Notes under the pieces: generated by a model
The model's input: only the letters and a program-made list of their open reading frames with translations
Told to the model about the DNA's origin: nothing
The model's database searches: none
NCBI GenBank assembly: GCA_030549205.1
Contig: JAUKTV010000002.1
Span: 3,815,362 to 3,879,361 of the forward strand
Source: Apiosordaria backusii
Taxonomy: Eukaryota; Ascomycota; Sordariomycetes; Sordariales; Lasiosphaeriaceae
Direction: 5' to 3'
DNA length: 64,000 nucleotides
Shown here: piece by piece, positions 1-12,600 of the stretch
Position numbering within the stretch: position 1 is the first letter of the stretch
How the letters are laid out: each line of letters starts with the position of its first letter
Made by a program: the position numbers and the translations under genes

Positions 1-435
1 GTTACAGTAATTTACTATATAAAATAAAGCCTATTCTTTAAAACTTTTAAGTACTATAGACCTAGCCTTCTTACTATAAGCAAATTACAATTAAAGCCCT
101 AGTTAAAAACAGTATTAAGCTAAGGTCTTAAAGCCTTATAGAACGCTTTAATAGTAAGTATACTAAGCCTCCTATAAATTTAAAAATACAAAATACTAAG
201 CCTAAGTAAAGGTCTTCTAGGAAGGAAGAATTAGTAAATTCTTACCATATATAGGCCTTTACTATTCAATTAAGGAAGTAAAAGGCCTAAATTTAACAGT
301 TATAAAGCACTATAACCAAAGTAGTAAAGTAAATTAAGCTCTTAATAGCAGCTTAAAGCGCTTTAATATAGCCTAAGGCCACTATAACCACTCTTCTAAT
401 AGTAGCTAAAGCTATATACTTAAAAGCTATAGCAG
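1..435. other. AT-rich sequence, no gene seen
   Basis: No open frame or recognisable domain. CpA is depleted and stop codons occur in every frame. It lies directly upstream of the copia gag remnant, so it may be the 5' part of that element, but I found no LTR here and the second copia copy does not extend this far upstream. The element's 5' LTR probably lies outside the window. Confidence 0.4.
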
Positions 436-1257
436 CCTACTAATTAAGGCTTAAAGCTAATAGTAATTTTACTAAAGTCCTTTATACCACTATAGCTATT
501 AAAATAACTAAAAAGGTCTATAAATTTCCTACTAACTAAAGGCTTATAGGCCTTGAAAATTTCAATCTATAGAAATAGGGCTTAAATATTATACTATATA
601 CTATCGATATAGCTACTTTTATAGAGGACCTTACTGTAATAGCCTATTAAAGTAATATTAAACAGGCCTTACTGTTAATATTACTTTAAAATAGTATAGC
701 CTTAAGCCCTTAAGCTTCTATTTTATAGTAAATAAGCCTTATTAAAGCCTATAAACTGCTTATTTAAAGGTATTTCTATAGTATTAAATTACAGTAAAGA
801 AACCTCTATAGAGAATACTACTCTTTAAACTTCTACTATTTTATAAGCTCTTTAGTAGACTTTAACGCTAAGTTTTTTAATACAGTTAGCTGGCTTATAT
901 TAACTGGTATTGACCTTTAAGCTATAGATTAAGTAAATCAATACCTATAGGCTATAGAAAAGAGCTTTCTATAGTAGATTAAAAGGTAATAAAGTGCTAT
1001 ATAGACTATTAGAGCGCTAGGTTAAAATATAGGTATTATTAACCTAAACTTTTTAATAATAGACTTATTAGAAGAATAGTATATTTTAGCTTTTATTACC
1101 GTTAAAGGTATAGCTTATAGAAGTAAAGAAGGCCTTTATAAAGGCGTTAAAAAGAAGGTCTTTTTAAATAAGAAGCTTAAAAGTAATAGTAATGGTAGCT
1201 TTAATAGCCCTAGTAGCTTTTTTTAAAAGAAAAAGAAAAAAGGCTTTAAAAGGCCTA
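436..1257 (+). pseudogene. Fossil Ty1/copia gag region (Copia-1)
   Basis: A remnant frame with many TAA/TAG stops. It ends in a lysine-rich stretch, as copia Gag proteins often do before the nucleic-acid-binding part. It aligns by eye with 31806-32435, a second copy that is more mutated. It is cut at 1257 by the Fot1-like transposon, and the lysine-rich stretch resumes at 3207, where the fossil protease follows. The assignment rests mostly on position upstream of a clear copia pol, because Gag itself is poorly conserved. Confidence 0.6.
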
Positions 1258-1366
1258 CCCGTGCCCAGAGACTGACCCACTTATTGGGACCACGCAAGTA
1301 GGGCACCTACAAGTGGGTGGTCACCAGTTCATTAGCCACATCACTTCAATAGCTACTTTTTCGAAC
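1258..1366 (+). repeat. Left terminal inverted repeat of the Fot1-like element
   Basis: Its 109 bp pair with 3098-3206 without indels. All the differences I could see (about a dozen) are C/T or G/A transitions, consistent with RIP acting separately on the two arms. Confidence 0.92.
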
Positions 1367-1403
1367 TATTCCAGCCTTTTCTTTCCAAATCGACCAAAAA
1401 CGA

Positions 1404-3090
1404 CGCTTTTTTTACTATTTTAAAATAGAAGCCAATATTTAAGCCGCTCTTTAATACCTAGAAGAAAACCTAAATACACTACTAGCACGCATTATACGAA
1501 AATACGGCCTTAAATACGGTCTACTTTGCTTATATATCGACGGCTGCAGACCTTATAAGGGATAACAAGTACTATACTTTTGTCTAACCAGGCCAGAAAA
1601 GGTAGCAATTTACCGCTATATCGATCGACTTAATAGTATAAATCTTACAATTTATCTTAAGTTTATTATAAAGGTAGCAAACTAGGTTTTAATAGTAAAG
1701 TCTAACTATACTAAAGCTACTAATCTACTATATATCGGACTAAATTAAACTACCTGGTTTATTAAATACTATAATTACCTTAAGTAACATTAAAAAACGA
1801 TTTATGCCGATTAGAAAACCTTAAAAGACCCTATTACTATTGAAGGCTATTTTTAAAAGCTTACTACCATTATTACCGACTATAGTATTTAACCTAAGGA
1901 TATTTAAAATATAGATAAGACTGGATTTTAAATAGGGGTAAGTAAGAACTAGTTTATTGTTATTAAATATAAAAGAGCCTATTACTTTACTATTCTTAAA
2001 AATAGGAAGTTAACAATAGCAATTAAAGCTATATTAGCTAATAAGCAGGTTTACTTAACCTTCCTGATTTTAACTGCCTAGCTTTATATAAAGCAATAGT
2101 ATAAATAGCTAAAATTAGAGCTAAAGACTTATCTTATAACCTTATTTACTAGCTATTTAAACGATAAAATATCCTTCAGTTAGCTAAAGCATTAGGATAA
2201 GCATTTAAAGAAGGATTAAGTAAGTGTAAAGCGTTTACTTATTATCAATAGATATAGATCTTACTATACTATTTAATTTATTAAGTATTATAAAGAAAAT
2301 GGCATTATTCCTTTCAGTTTACTACCATATCTTACATATATTCTTTAACCTTTTAATATAGTAGTCTTTTAATTACTTAAGTATTACTATACTAAAGCTT
2401 TAAAAGTATTGATTTATAACGGTATAATAAATATTACCAAATTAAAATTCCTAACTATAATTAAAGGCATATACTCCTAGGCCTTTAAATATATAACCAT
2501 TCTTTCAGCTTTTAGTAAAATAGGCATTTGGCTATTAAATTCCTCTATTATACTTAATAAATTACATCGAAGAGTATAGCCTAAGACCCTCTCTCTACGA
2601 CCACACTTCCTACTTTCTTCGCCCTTCGATATATCTTATACCTTTAGGCAGATTAATTAAGTAGCCGATAAAGTAAGGAATTTTATACTTAAGGATCTTA
2701 ATAAAGGCCTTACTAATAATATTTACCAGCTTATTTATAGCTTATTAATCGCCGCTACTAAGTTAGTCCAAACGAAAAGAGACTTAGGAGCTATAAAAAT
2801 GGCTGCTATAGTTGTAAGAGCTTGCCGGATAGTAAAACAGTTATCGCTTTAATTAGGGGGTATATTAACAGTAGCCGAAGGTAGGGAAATGGTTTAAAGA
2901 AAGGACAACGAAGCTATTACTAAGGCTTATAAGCTAATAGAAGCCGCTAAATTTAAGGCTTACAACTTACATAAGAAGGCTTAGAAGGAAACGGCTAAAG
3001 AAGTAAGGCTTTAGCGAACTACTAGAAGGCTCGAACTGGCTAAAATTAGCGATGGAAGTGGTGGTTTAAAGCGGTTACGTAGATTTTAAT
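1404..3090 (+). pseudogene. Fossil pogo/Fot1 transposase (HTH plus DDE_1)
   Basis: A single + frame reads through as a pogo-type transposase: an N-terminal helix-turn-helix-like part near 1440-1560 (YLEENLNTLLARIIRKYGLK), a CENP-B-like DNA-binding part near 1570-1800, then the DDE domain. The first catalytic Asp survives (NIDKTGF, 1914-1916). The second and third positions now read Asn (2247-2249 in LLIINRYRS; 2355-2357 in PFNIVVF), the expected G-to-A result of RIP. Stops replace the Trp/Gln of motifs such as IWN and ILQP. It cannot encode a working enzyme, and the start codon is not identifiable. Confidence 0.88.
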
Positions 3091-3097
3091 ACCAAAG

Positions 3098-3206
3098 GTT
3101 CGAAAAAGTGGCTATTGAAGTGGTGTAGTTAATGAACTGGTAACTACCTACTTGTAGGTGCCCTGCTTGCGTGGCCCCAATAAGTGGGTCGGTCTCTGGG
3201 TACAGG
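3098..3206 (-). repeat. Right terminal inverted repeat of the Fot1-like element
   Basis: Reverse complement of 1258-1366 over the full 109 bp, followed by the second TA of the target duplication at 3207-3208. The inner end is GTTCGAAAAAGTGGC; beyond it the two arms no longer match. Confidence 0.92.
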
Positions 3207-6200
3207 TAAAGGCCCTAAAAAAAGGCTTAAGGCTAAAGATTTATTTACCTATATAGCAAGTTCTTATAACCTAGCTTTAAAGGTCTTTAAAGACTTTAAT
3301 AATAATGATAATAACGAAGGTACTTATATAGTGCTTATAGAGCTTACTAAAGGCGCTAAAAGCGCTAAAGGTAAGGCCTTAGTAGTATTTTTTTTAAAGG
3401 ATACCCTTCTATATAATATTAGGTCTACTAACTATATTATTAATAGTCGAAAATAGTTTATTAATTATAAGTTTAATAATAGTTTATTGAAGATAATTTA
3501 TATAAGAAAGGGTCCTTTAATACTTAAAGGCTTTAAAACTACTATATTTATAGTACTTTTATAAAAAGAACCTTCTAAATATACTAAGCTTAAGCTTAAA
3601 AATGCTTTATATATTCCTTAATTTAACATTAACCTTTTTAATAGTATACTATACTATAAGGTTAGCGGTTAGATTAAAAAGGAAGTACTATATAGGCCTA
3701 ATAAAGCCTTAATAGCGGTATTTAATTTTAAAGCTTTAAGCTTCTTTTTAAAATTACAAAAGGTAAAGAGGCCTATTATTTACTATAATGTAAATTTTAA
3801 CGTTACTAGTTAAAAGTGAAAATTAATAGTAAAGCTTCCTAATAGGCCTTTATTTTAAAAGGATAGCTGTTCAAAGGTCGATTTAAATCTTTAAAGGCCT
3901 AATAATAGGTCTATAGAGCTAAATAGCAATAATGCTATTAACTTTAATTTAAATACCCGAAAGGTAAAGCTTTATAGGCTTAGAAGGTCCGAATTTAACT
4001 ATAAGGAAGGCTATAGCTAGGGTAGACTTAAAAGAATAGAGCTTTATTAGCCTATAAAAGGCCCTAATAGCTGAAGTAACCTCGGCTTTAGAAGATTTAA
4101 TTAAGGTAAACTTATTAAAAAGTTCTATTAGCCTATAGAAGGCTTTAATAGCTTAAATAACCCCGGCCTACTTAATTAAAAAAAGGCTTAAGGAGGCTAT
4201 ATATTTAAAGAGGCTATTAAAAATATCCCCAATATTACTATAGACTATTATAGTAAATTGCTTTAAATAGTATTAAAATAGTATATTAGGCTAGGTTATA
4301 TAGGCTTAATACTATTAAAAAAGACTAGTAAAATTACTACTAGGCTTTTAAATCTAAATTAAATAAAAGAAGTAGATTTTCAATACTTAGCCTATAATAA
4401 AGTTAAGGCAGTAAAAAGGCTTTAATTTTCTACTATTTTAAACCTTCTTAAAGTTTTAGATTCTATTAAAGGCGATACTTTTAAAATTAAGCCTATACTT
4501 TATAACAAGCTTCCTATAGTGTTAATTTTAATAGACTAAAAATCCTAGTTTAAGTAGGCCTTTTATTTATTAAATATTAAGGGATTAACTATATTAAACG
4601 CTATAAAAGGCTTTTTTAAAGGCCTAAAGAATTGTTATGATAAGTACCCTATCTATTTTTACTATAATAGTAAGAAAGAAATTAACTATAAATTATAGGC
4701 CTAGTTTTTTATTAAAGACATTGAATTTTCTACTTTTAAGCCCTATATTTACAAACAAAATAGCCTAATTAAACGCTCTATTAAAGTATTTTTAAACCGG
4801 TTATAGGCTATAATGGTATTATTATAGCTTCTTTAATACTTATAATACTATATAACGTTTATAGTATTTAAATTAATTAATTATATAGTAGTTAGTAATA
4901 AGGACTTAACTTTTTATTAAACGCTTTATAATAAATTGAAGCCTTTCCTTTCCTATAAACTAAACTTAAACTAGTTTAAAGCTATAGGCTCTTCTATAAA
5001 GCTCCTTATTTTAATTAAAAAAAGGTCTAAAGCTTTAAAGCTATAGGCTTATATAAAGCCTAGTAAATTATTAACTATCTTTAAAAGTAAGACTTACTAA
5101 ATATAAATACCGGCTAAAAGGGCAATAGTAAAATCTTCCTTTATAAATATAGTAAACAAACCTACTATAATTTAAAATATTATTGCTATTTTAAAAAGAG
5201 ATTTAAGTTAAAGGAAGGTAGAGCTATTATAATTAGTAAATAAAGATAGCGACCTATACTTTAAATATAATTTAATCGGCCGACTAAGTTTGTAAATTAG
5301 CTAATAGGCTAATATTGAAAAATTCTTTAATAGTAAGCTAATTAGTAGGTTTATTATTTAAAAAGCTATAATCAATAGCAGCCTAAAGCCTTTTAATAGG
5401 CCTATTATAGGCTTTAAAGTTAGCTTAAAACCCCCTATTAAAGACCATTTACTAATAAAAGTAAAAGAACTATATTTAAATATAGGTAAAGATATTAAAA
5501 TAGATATTAGTTAATTTATTAAATTAATATTAATTAAGGCTAAAGCCTATTGCTATAAGGTCTTTAAAGGTCTTTTTAATATTAGTTTATTACCTTAAAT
5601 ATTAAAATAAATATTAAAGAACTTTAAAAAATCCTACTAACTAAAGGCAATATATAGTAAATTTAAGTAAATAGTTAATTAAAAAACCTTTAAGTTCCTT
5701 CTTAAAAGCACTCTCTTTAAAGACTATATGCTACTAACTAATAGGTTAATACTATATAAAAAGACCGATAAAGAAAATAGGCTTTTAAAGTTTAAAGTTA
5801 AGCTAATTATTAAAGGATTTTTATAAAAGAAAGGTTTAGATTTTATAGAGACCTTTGCCTCTATTACTATACTACCTACCTACTATATACTACTAACTAT
5901 AGTAGCTTTATTAAATTAGAAAATAAAGTAAATTGATTTTATAAAGGCATTTTTTAATAGCTATTTAAAAGAAAAGAATTATATAGCTATATTTAAAGGC
6001 TTTTATAAATTTTACTAAAAAGTAGACTCGGCTATTAAAGCTAAGCTATATAAGTAAAGCTTTAAGTTTAAAACTAACTAAATAATTTGCCTTTTTAAAG
6101 CCTTATATAGCCTAAAGTAAAGCCTTAAACTTTAGTAAACTAAACTTATTAAGCTATTAAAAGAAAAAGGTTTTATAGTATTAATTTTTAACTCTACTGT

Positions 6201-7680
6201 CTTTTATAATCCTAAAGCTAGGATTTTTATAGTAACCTATATTAATAATTATTTAATTATAGGCTTTAATAAGGCCTATATTTAACAGCTTAAGAAAAGC
6301 TTAAATAAAGTCTATTTAATAGAAAATAGAAAGCTAACTTCCTTCTTTTTAAAGGTTTAAATAATAAAGGATAAACGTCGCTCTTTTCTATAGTTTAACT
6401 AAGCTTAATATATATAAAAGGCAATTAAAACTTTTAGCTTTAAAAATAACTATAAAATACTAATTCCCTTATAGCCTAGAATAGTAGTCTAATATAAAGA
6501 CCTTAAATTAAAAGGAAGCCCTATAAATAAGTTAGATTATATATTATTCTAATATATAGTAGGTAGTATAATATATTTAATAACTTAAATAAAGCCTAAG
6601 ATTACTTTTATAGTACAATAGCTTTTAAAGAGCATACAGTAACCTACTATAATAAGCCTAAACGCTATTAAAAACCTTTTAAAGTATTTAAACGGTATAG
6701 AGAATTTAATAATCGCCTATAGCTATATTATTAGACCTATTAAAAAAGAAGGCACTATAGTACCTATAAGCTTTATAGATTTAGACTTTATAAAGAACCT
6801 AAAGGACTTAAAATCTACCTATAGCTTTATATTTAAAGTAGTTAAAGGCTCTATAAACTAAAAATTAAAAAAGGCCAGTACTATAAGCCTTTCTACTTTA
6901 AAGGCTAAAACCAATATACTTATTAAGGCTATTTATAAAGCTCTATAGATTAAAAGAGTTTATAAAAAGCTAAAGTATACTTTAATAAGCTCTACCCTTC
7001 TATATAATAATAATACTAACTCTATAATTACTGCCTATAATCTAGCCTTTTATAATTATATTAAGTATATATTACTAAAATACTACGAAGTTAGAAAGTA
7101 AGTTAAGACATTATAGGTTACTATTAATTACTTAAATACTAAATAAATGCCAACTAATAGGCTAATTAAACCATTAGTCAGCTAAAAATTTAAAACCTTT
7201 ATAGATCTTTTAGGCTTAAAAAATAGTCCTATAGAAGAAAAGTTAATAGAAGAATAGATTAAAAAACTACCCTCCCTATATTTAATTTTCCTTTATAATT
7301 TAGCTTATAAAAGTAATTACTTAACGCTTAAATATATAAGCCTTAACGCCTTATATACCTTATATTTTAGTTTTTTAATTAACTAATTAGTTTATTAGTT
7401 TTAACTTACTATAGTAGGCTTTAGATTTAAATCTAAGCTTACCACTTACTATAAGTAAAGAAAGGGTATTAAATTAAGTCCCGATAAAGCCTAAGTTTAC
7501 AATAGGTAACTACTATTATACTATATAGTAGAAGCTTAAGTTAAAAAGCCTACCTATTAACTCCCTAATACTTACCTAGCAGCTTACTTTACTATAAGGC
7601 TATTTAAAGGCCTATATCCTGTTAATTAATAGGCTAAACTGCCTATAATTTTATATTTAAACTACTAAAGCCTACTACTG
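3207..7680 (+). pseudogene. Fossil Ty1/copia pol (Copia-1: PR, IN, RT, RNase H)
   Basis: The polyprotein order is copia: protease, integrase, RT, RNase H. The protease remnant is near 3410-3640, with TNYIINSRK at the usual TDYIIDSG position and a later LKNALYIP. The integrase C-terminal core is near 4680-4880, where EFS..PY..KQNS..KRSI resembles the HTPQQNGVAER region. RT is near 5690-6350: VKLIIKGF, FIETFASI, FIKAFFN, then TYINNYLIIG where YVDD is expected, so both catalytic Asp are Asn (6244-6249). RNase H is near 6770-7190 (KSTYSFIF, STLKA). Internal stops fall mostly at Trp or Gln positions. A 90-codon open stretch at about 3184-3456 is only a lucky survivor of this fossil, not a gene. 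Confidence 0.9.
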
Positions 7681-8097
7681 TAGGCAATATAAATGGCCTA
7701 ACCCTAACCCTATATTAACTTGCATTTTAGGTTAGAGGTGCTTGGTTTTATAACCCTTTTATATAGCTGTAAGTCGATTTTTAAAAAGCTATAAACTATA
7801 CTAACTTAACTGCCTATAAGACCTATAGTTAACTACTGGGCTAGTTAAATTAGCTAAGAATTAGTAGGCCTATAGTTAAGTAGATATATTATTACTATAC
7901 TAAATTATAGGCCTATAGGCCCTATAGGTTAAAAGCTATAAAGGGCTTAGTAAATAGTTTATAGGGCTTAGTAAACCTCGGGGTTAACTAAGCTATACTC
8001 TAGCCTATTTGCCCGTTAGGGTATATAAGGTACTATACGTTAGTCGGTAAGTATGTAATAAAGGTTAAGTACAAACCCTACTATAGAGATTATTATA

Positions 8098-8522
8098 TGT
8101 CACAGACCAACCATATAGCACGGCCAGGTGGAGACTGCAGCTAGCCATGTCTGCCAATCGGAGGAAGGAGACACGGCGGCAGGGCTGCAGGGTAGGACAA
8201 GGCTCACTGCTTGGCAAAGGTGAGCCGGATCACCAGGCTCACCAGGTGAGCATGGTGAGTTCTGAGGGATCACCACCGATCACTAGTGAGCCGGAGTGAT
8301 CCAGGTACGGAGGTACTTAGGGATTCATGGTCTATATATACGGGGGAACTAGATAGCTTGTAGATAGTTCCGCAGTATGCAATCACAGCTTGTATCCACG
8401 GTATCTTGTGTTTACATTGAGACATCTTGTTGTGCACTGTTTAGCTGCACCGAACCATTATTATCAGAAGTTACCTTCAACTGTGTATCCCTTTCAGAGG
8501 TTCTGATCAGGGGTTCGTCACA
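8098..8522 (+). mobile_element. Solo LTR of the intact chromovirus family
   Basis: Its 425 bp begin TGTCACAG and end GTTCGTCACA, and by eye are identical to the LTRs at 54837-55261 and 61747-62171. It is flanked by the 5-bp duplication TTATA (8093-8097 and 8523-8527), so it is an insertion reduced by LTR-LTR recombination rather than a fragment. The second copia copy carries the matching empty site near 36812-36830. It is GC-balanced, with no sign of RIP, inside RIP-damaged DNA. Confidence 0.97.
8332..8341 (+). promoter_or_regulatory. TATA box in the solo LTR
   Basis: CTATATATAC at the same LTR position as in the full-length copy. If active it would drive transcription rightward into the decayed copia end. 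Confidence 0.45.
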
Positions 8523-8731
8523 TTATAGTAGATTTATAGAAGGCTAATACTACAATACAATTATTTACCTACTATATTTCTATTCTACAGCACCTACAAG
8601 GTACTATATTCTAGTACCCCAGCACTAAGCTATTGGTATCACGCGTAAGACTTCCGCTGCACTGTAAGCTAGTATGTAAGCACTAATTACAGGGCCCTTA
8701 GGCCTGTAATTGGCCATACCTATTCCAATAA

Positions 8732-9689
8732 TATCTATTGTATTTTTTAAAAAGGTAGATATTCTTTAAAAAGACCTTTATTAATAGGCACTTCTAAAAG
8801 CCGCTCCTATAATTATTAAAAACGATAACCGATATTTTAACCTTTATATAATATATAAAGTTAAGAGGATTATATTATATAAGGATTGAAAGGAAGGAAA
8901 ACGAATATATTAAGTATACTAAGTTAGATACTTTACTATATATAATACGGAATTAAATAAGGAAGAACTAAAAGAAATAGCCTTTAAGTTTATTTAAAAG
9001 TATAAAGTTAAAATTAAAAAGAAAGAGAAGTTAATTAATAACTAGAGAAAAGATTTAAAGGCACTTCTCCTTACCTTATTACTTTAAAAGAAAAGTCGGC
9101 TTTTAAAAGTTTAAAAAAACTGATTTACTAGTCCGATATATCCTTATAATAAATCCAACTTTATATAAAAAGCGGCCTAAAGAAGACTTTAAGTAATAAC
9201 TATTACTTATTTATAAATAATATTTACCGGTTCTTTTCTTAAAAGATAAAAGTAAGTAAAGAAAGGCTATACTAATAAGGATATTAGTAAAAACACTTTT
9301 TTAAAGTTAAAAGTTAAAAGAAAATTAAGTTTTTATTTTACTTTAAGTATTTATCCTTCCTTTATTTATATTACTTTCTTTTATAAACTTCTTTTATAAT
9401 AGTCTATTTTTCCTTAAAGAAGAAAGTATTAAAGAACTATAGCCTTTATATTAACTAAAGGAAAGACGGTATTATAAAAGTATCCCTATAATTAAACTAA
9501 GTATTTATTTTAACTATTAAAAGAAAGTATTTAGACTTTCTTTACTTAATAAAGTATTTACTATTAACTGAATATTTAATTAACTAACTTAAACTTTATA
9601 AAAGCTGGAAATTAAAACTAAAGCTATTAAATACCTTTTTTAATTAAAAGAAACTTACTTAAACTTTTAAATAATATATACCTCTATTA
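8732..9689. other. Decayed sequence beyond Copia-1, no gene assigned
   Basis: RIP-damaged AT-rich DNA. A + frame near 8850-9060 (YKVKRII ... NTELNKEELKEIAFKF) has a faint chromodomain-like look, but several positions would not be explained by C-to-T or G-to-A change, so I do not call it. Confidence 0.3.
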
Positions 9690-12600
9690 ACTATTAATAT
9701 AAGTCTTCTTTATAATTAATTTAATATACTATTAAATTAATTAAAGTTATTAATATAATTATATATTTATTATATAATCAAACTTTCTATTTTATAATTT
9801 AATAATATATTTATTAAATAATAATATAATTAAACCGTTTAAGTACTTTCCTCATTATTAAATTTCGTATAATTATCTTGATAATTTCTTTCATTAACTT
9901 ATATTAAAATTAAATATTAATATACTTATATAAAGTTAAACAGCTTTTTATTTTCTTTTACTATTCCTTTTTTATATTATTTACTATATTAAAACTTAAT
10001 TAATCCTTTATAACAATCAATATAGATTTATTTTATATAATTTAATAATTAGAAAATATTATTAATATAATAATAACATATAATTATATTAGAAATTTAT
10101 AAATATATAATTTTAAAATCAAATAACAATATTTATATTAAAAACAGTAATGAAAAAAAAGTATAATTATTATTTATATTTGATAATTAACTATATATAC
10201 TGTTATCCTTTTAGTTTTTAAATAATACTTTACTTTTCATTAATTTAAATAAAGTTTAATTAAAGTTAATTGAATATTAAAAATTAAAAATAATAATAAA
10301 ACTTTTGAAAATAAAGTATTTAAATAAAAAGATAAAGTAAAAGTATAATTAACGAAGTTAATTTCAATTATAATAATAATAATAAACGATAAAATAATTT
10401 ACTAAATAGTTAATTTAATAATTATATTAAATAATTTACAAATATTATGTTACTAATATTTATATATTATATTTTTTATTTCCATTATTAAATTTAAAGC
10501 TTTGTTTTATATAATCTAATACTTATTAAATATTATAAATATAATAATACAATATAATTATATTAAAAGCTTCATACATATAAAATCGTAACATTAAATA
10601 ACGATAATTACTTTAAATTTATTAATAAAATAATAAAAGAAATATAAATTTTTTTTTACTTGAAATATGATTTTATATACTATTATTATACTCTTTTTAA
10701 ATAATATATTAAACTTTATTAACTTAATATTAAAATAGTAAATTAATCATAGTAAACATTAAAAAAAAAGTATTTAAATAAGAAAATAAAATAACTTAAA
10801 CAAATAATTATATTAATTCTAAATATCTATATATTCCATTTTATATATATACCATAAAATTTAATAATAAATATTAGAAATATAGAGTTATTATATTATT
10901 ATACTTTCTATTATAAAATTCAATACTAAATTTATAAAATAATAATATCATTAAGTAATAAAAATATTATTAATATAATAATAATATATAATTATATTAA
11001 AAGTGTATAAATATATAATATTAAAGTTGAATATTTAAAAGTATATTAAATCTAGCTATAAAGTAATATCTATATTAAACAAAAATAATAATAATTTAAA
11101 GCATATAAACATTACTTTTATTTAAAAGTTAATTATATATATTATTATTATTATTTTTAATTAATATTAATTTTTCTCTATTTAAACAAAATTTAATATC
11201 TTTTTTAAAAGTAATTATAATACTACAGTTAACGTCAATTCTCTTTATAATTAATTGTATGTACTCTTTAAATTAATTAAAGTTTATTTACTATTATGAT
11301 TATATACTTATTACATAATTAAACCTTTTATTATTAAATTTAATAATGAGTTTATAAAATAATAGCATAATTAAATCTTTGAAATGCTTCCTTTATTATT
11401 AAAATTAAATTATTCATAATTATATTAATAATTCCTTTATTAACTCATATTAAAATTAAATATCATTATTTATATAAAATTAAAAAACATCTTGTTTACT
11501 TTTTTTTCTATTCCTTTCTTATATTACTTACTATATTAAAACTTAATCAACTATTTATAATATTAAATATAGATCTATTCTATATAATTCAAGATTTAAA
11601 ATATATTATTAATATAATAATAATATATAATTATATTAAAAGATTATAAATATAAAATCTTGAGGTTAGATTATTATAATTATTTTGAATTAATTAATAT
11701 AATAATAATTATATTAAAAAATAAATAATAAAAAGTAAAAATATATAAATACCAGTTATACTTAAATATATATTATATATATTATTATTATTCTATTTCT
11801 AATTAATATATTAAACTTTATTAATTTTAAAATAAATATTATAAATTATATCTTTATTTTATATTCCTATTTAAATACCATATTTTAATTTTATTTATTA
11901 TCAATTTACCGATTTAAATTAAAAATAATTACTTTTTCTTTGAATTAATAAAGTTTAAAATATTAAATTAAAAATAAACTAATATTAATATATATAGTTA
12001 ATATTATTACAATTTTAATATTAATTATTAATCCTTTTATTATTAATTTAATATATTATTTAAAGCTTAATTATTATTATGTTTTTTCATTTACTATATA
12101 AATAAATCCTTTATTATAAAATTTAATAATCTATTTATAAAATAATGATATAATTAAACCTTTTAAATACCTTTTTTATTATTAAATTCTTTATATTTAT
12201 ATCATTTCTTTATTAATTTTATAAACTTAATACTAAATATAATATTATATAAAACTTAAAGTTCGATAATATATATATGAAACGTAATATATAAATGCTT
12301 ATAATTAATATAACAGTATCTTTAAGCTATTTAATATAGTTATTAAATTAACTATTTATCTTATTAAACCGTCTTATCCTTTATAATTATTACTATAATA
12401 TCGATTCATTTTACTAACTATTCTTTTACCTTATCCTTCATTTTAAAAACTTTCTTTTAAATCGTTTTATTATTAATCTAATACTTTAATTTAAATCCAA
12501 TTAAATCCTATCTAAATTAATAAAGGTCAATATATTTAATATAAAATAAAATAATAATAATATATATAGCTAACTCTTTAATAAAAGTAATACATATATT

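Larger units (their letters stand above)
1258..3206 (+). mobile_element. RIP-damaged Fot1/pogo-type DNA transposon, complete
   Basis: A 1,949-bp element, the usual size for fungal Fot1-type Tc1/mariner elements. It is bounded by 109-bp terminal inverted repeats and flanked by TA at 1256-1257 and 3207-3208, the target duplication of that superfamily. The interior is a fossil DDE transposase on the + strand. It sits inside the copia gag region, so it is younger than the copia element. The outer arms keep GC-rich sequence while the interior is RIP-damaged. Confidence 0.92.
7678..8731 (+). mobile_element. Copia-1 3' end / probable 3' LTR, interrupted by a solo LTR
   Basis: Non-coding sequence after RNase H. 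It aligns by eye with 36395-37024 of the second copia copy, and the similarity stops around CCAATA at 8726-8731. The left LTR edge is probably the TGTAGGC at 7679, but without a 5' LTR in the window this is an inference. The chromovirus solo LTR splits it at 8098-8522. The CCTAACCCTAACCCT stretch at 7697-7711 is part of the element. Confidence 0.6.

Noticed and set aside
3184..3456. 90-codon + frame
   Set aside because: It starts inside the Fot1 inverted repeat and runs into the fossil copia protease. It is a chance survivor without a real start.
7697..7711. CCTAACCCTAACCCT, telomere-like
   Set aside because: Only about two and a half units, inside the copia 3' end, with a mutated counterpart at the same place in the second copia copy. 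It is element sequence, not a telomere.
8850..9060. Possible chromodomain remnant
   Set aside because: Key Trp and Glu-Pro positions are not recoverable by C-to-T or G-to-A change, so the resemblance may be chance.
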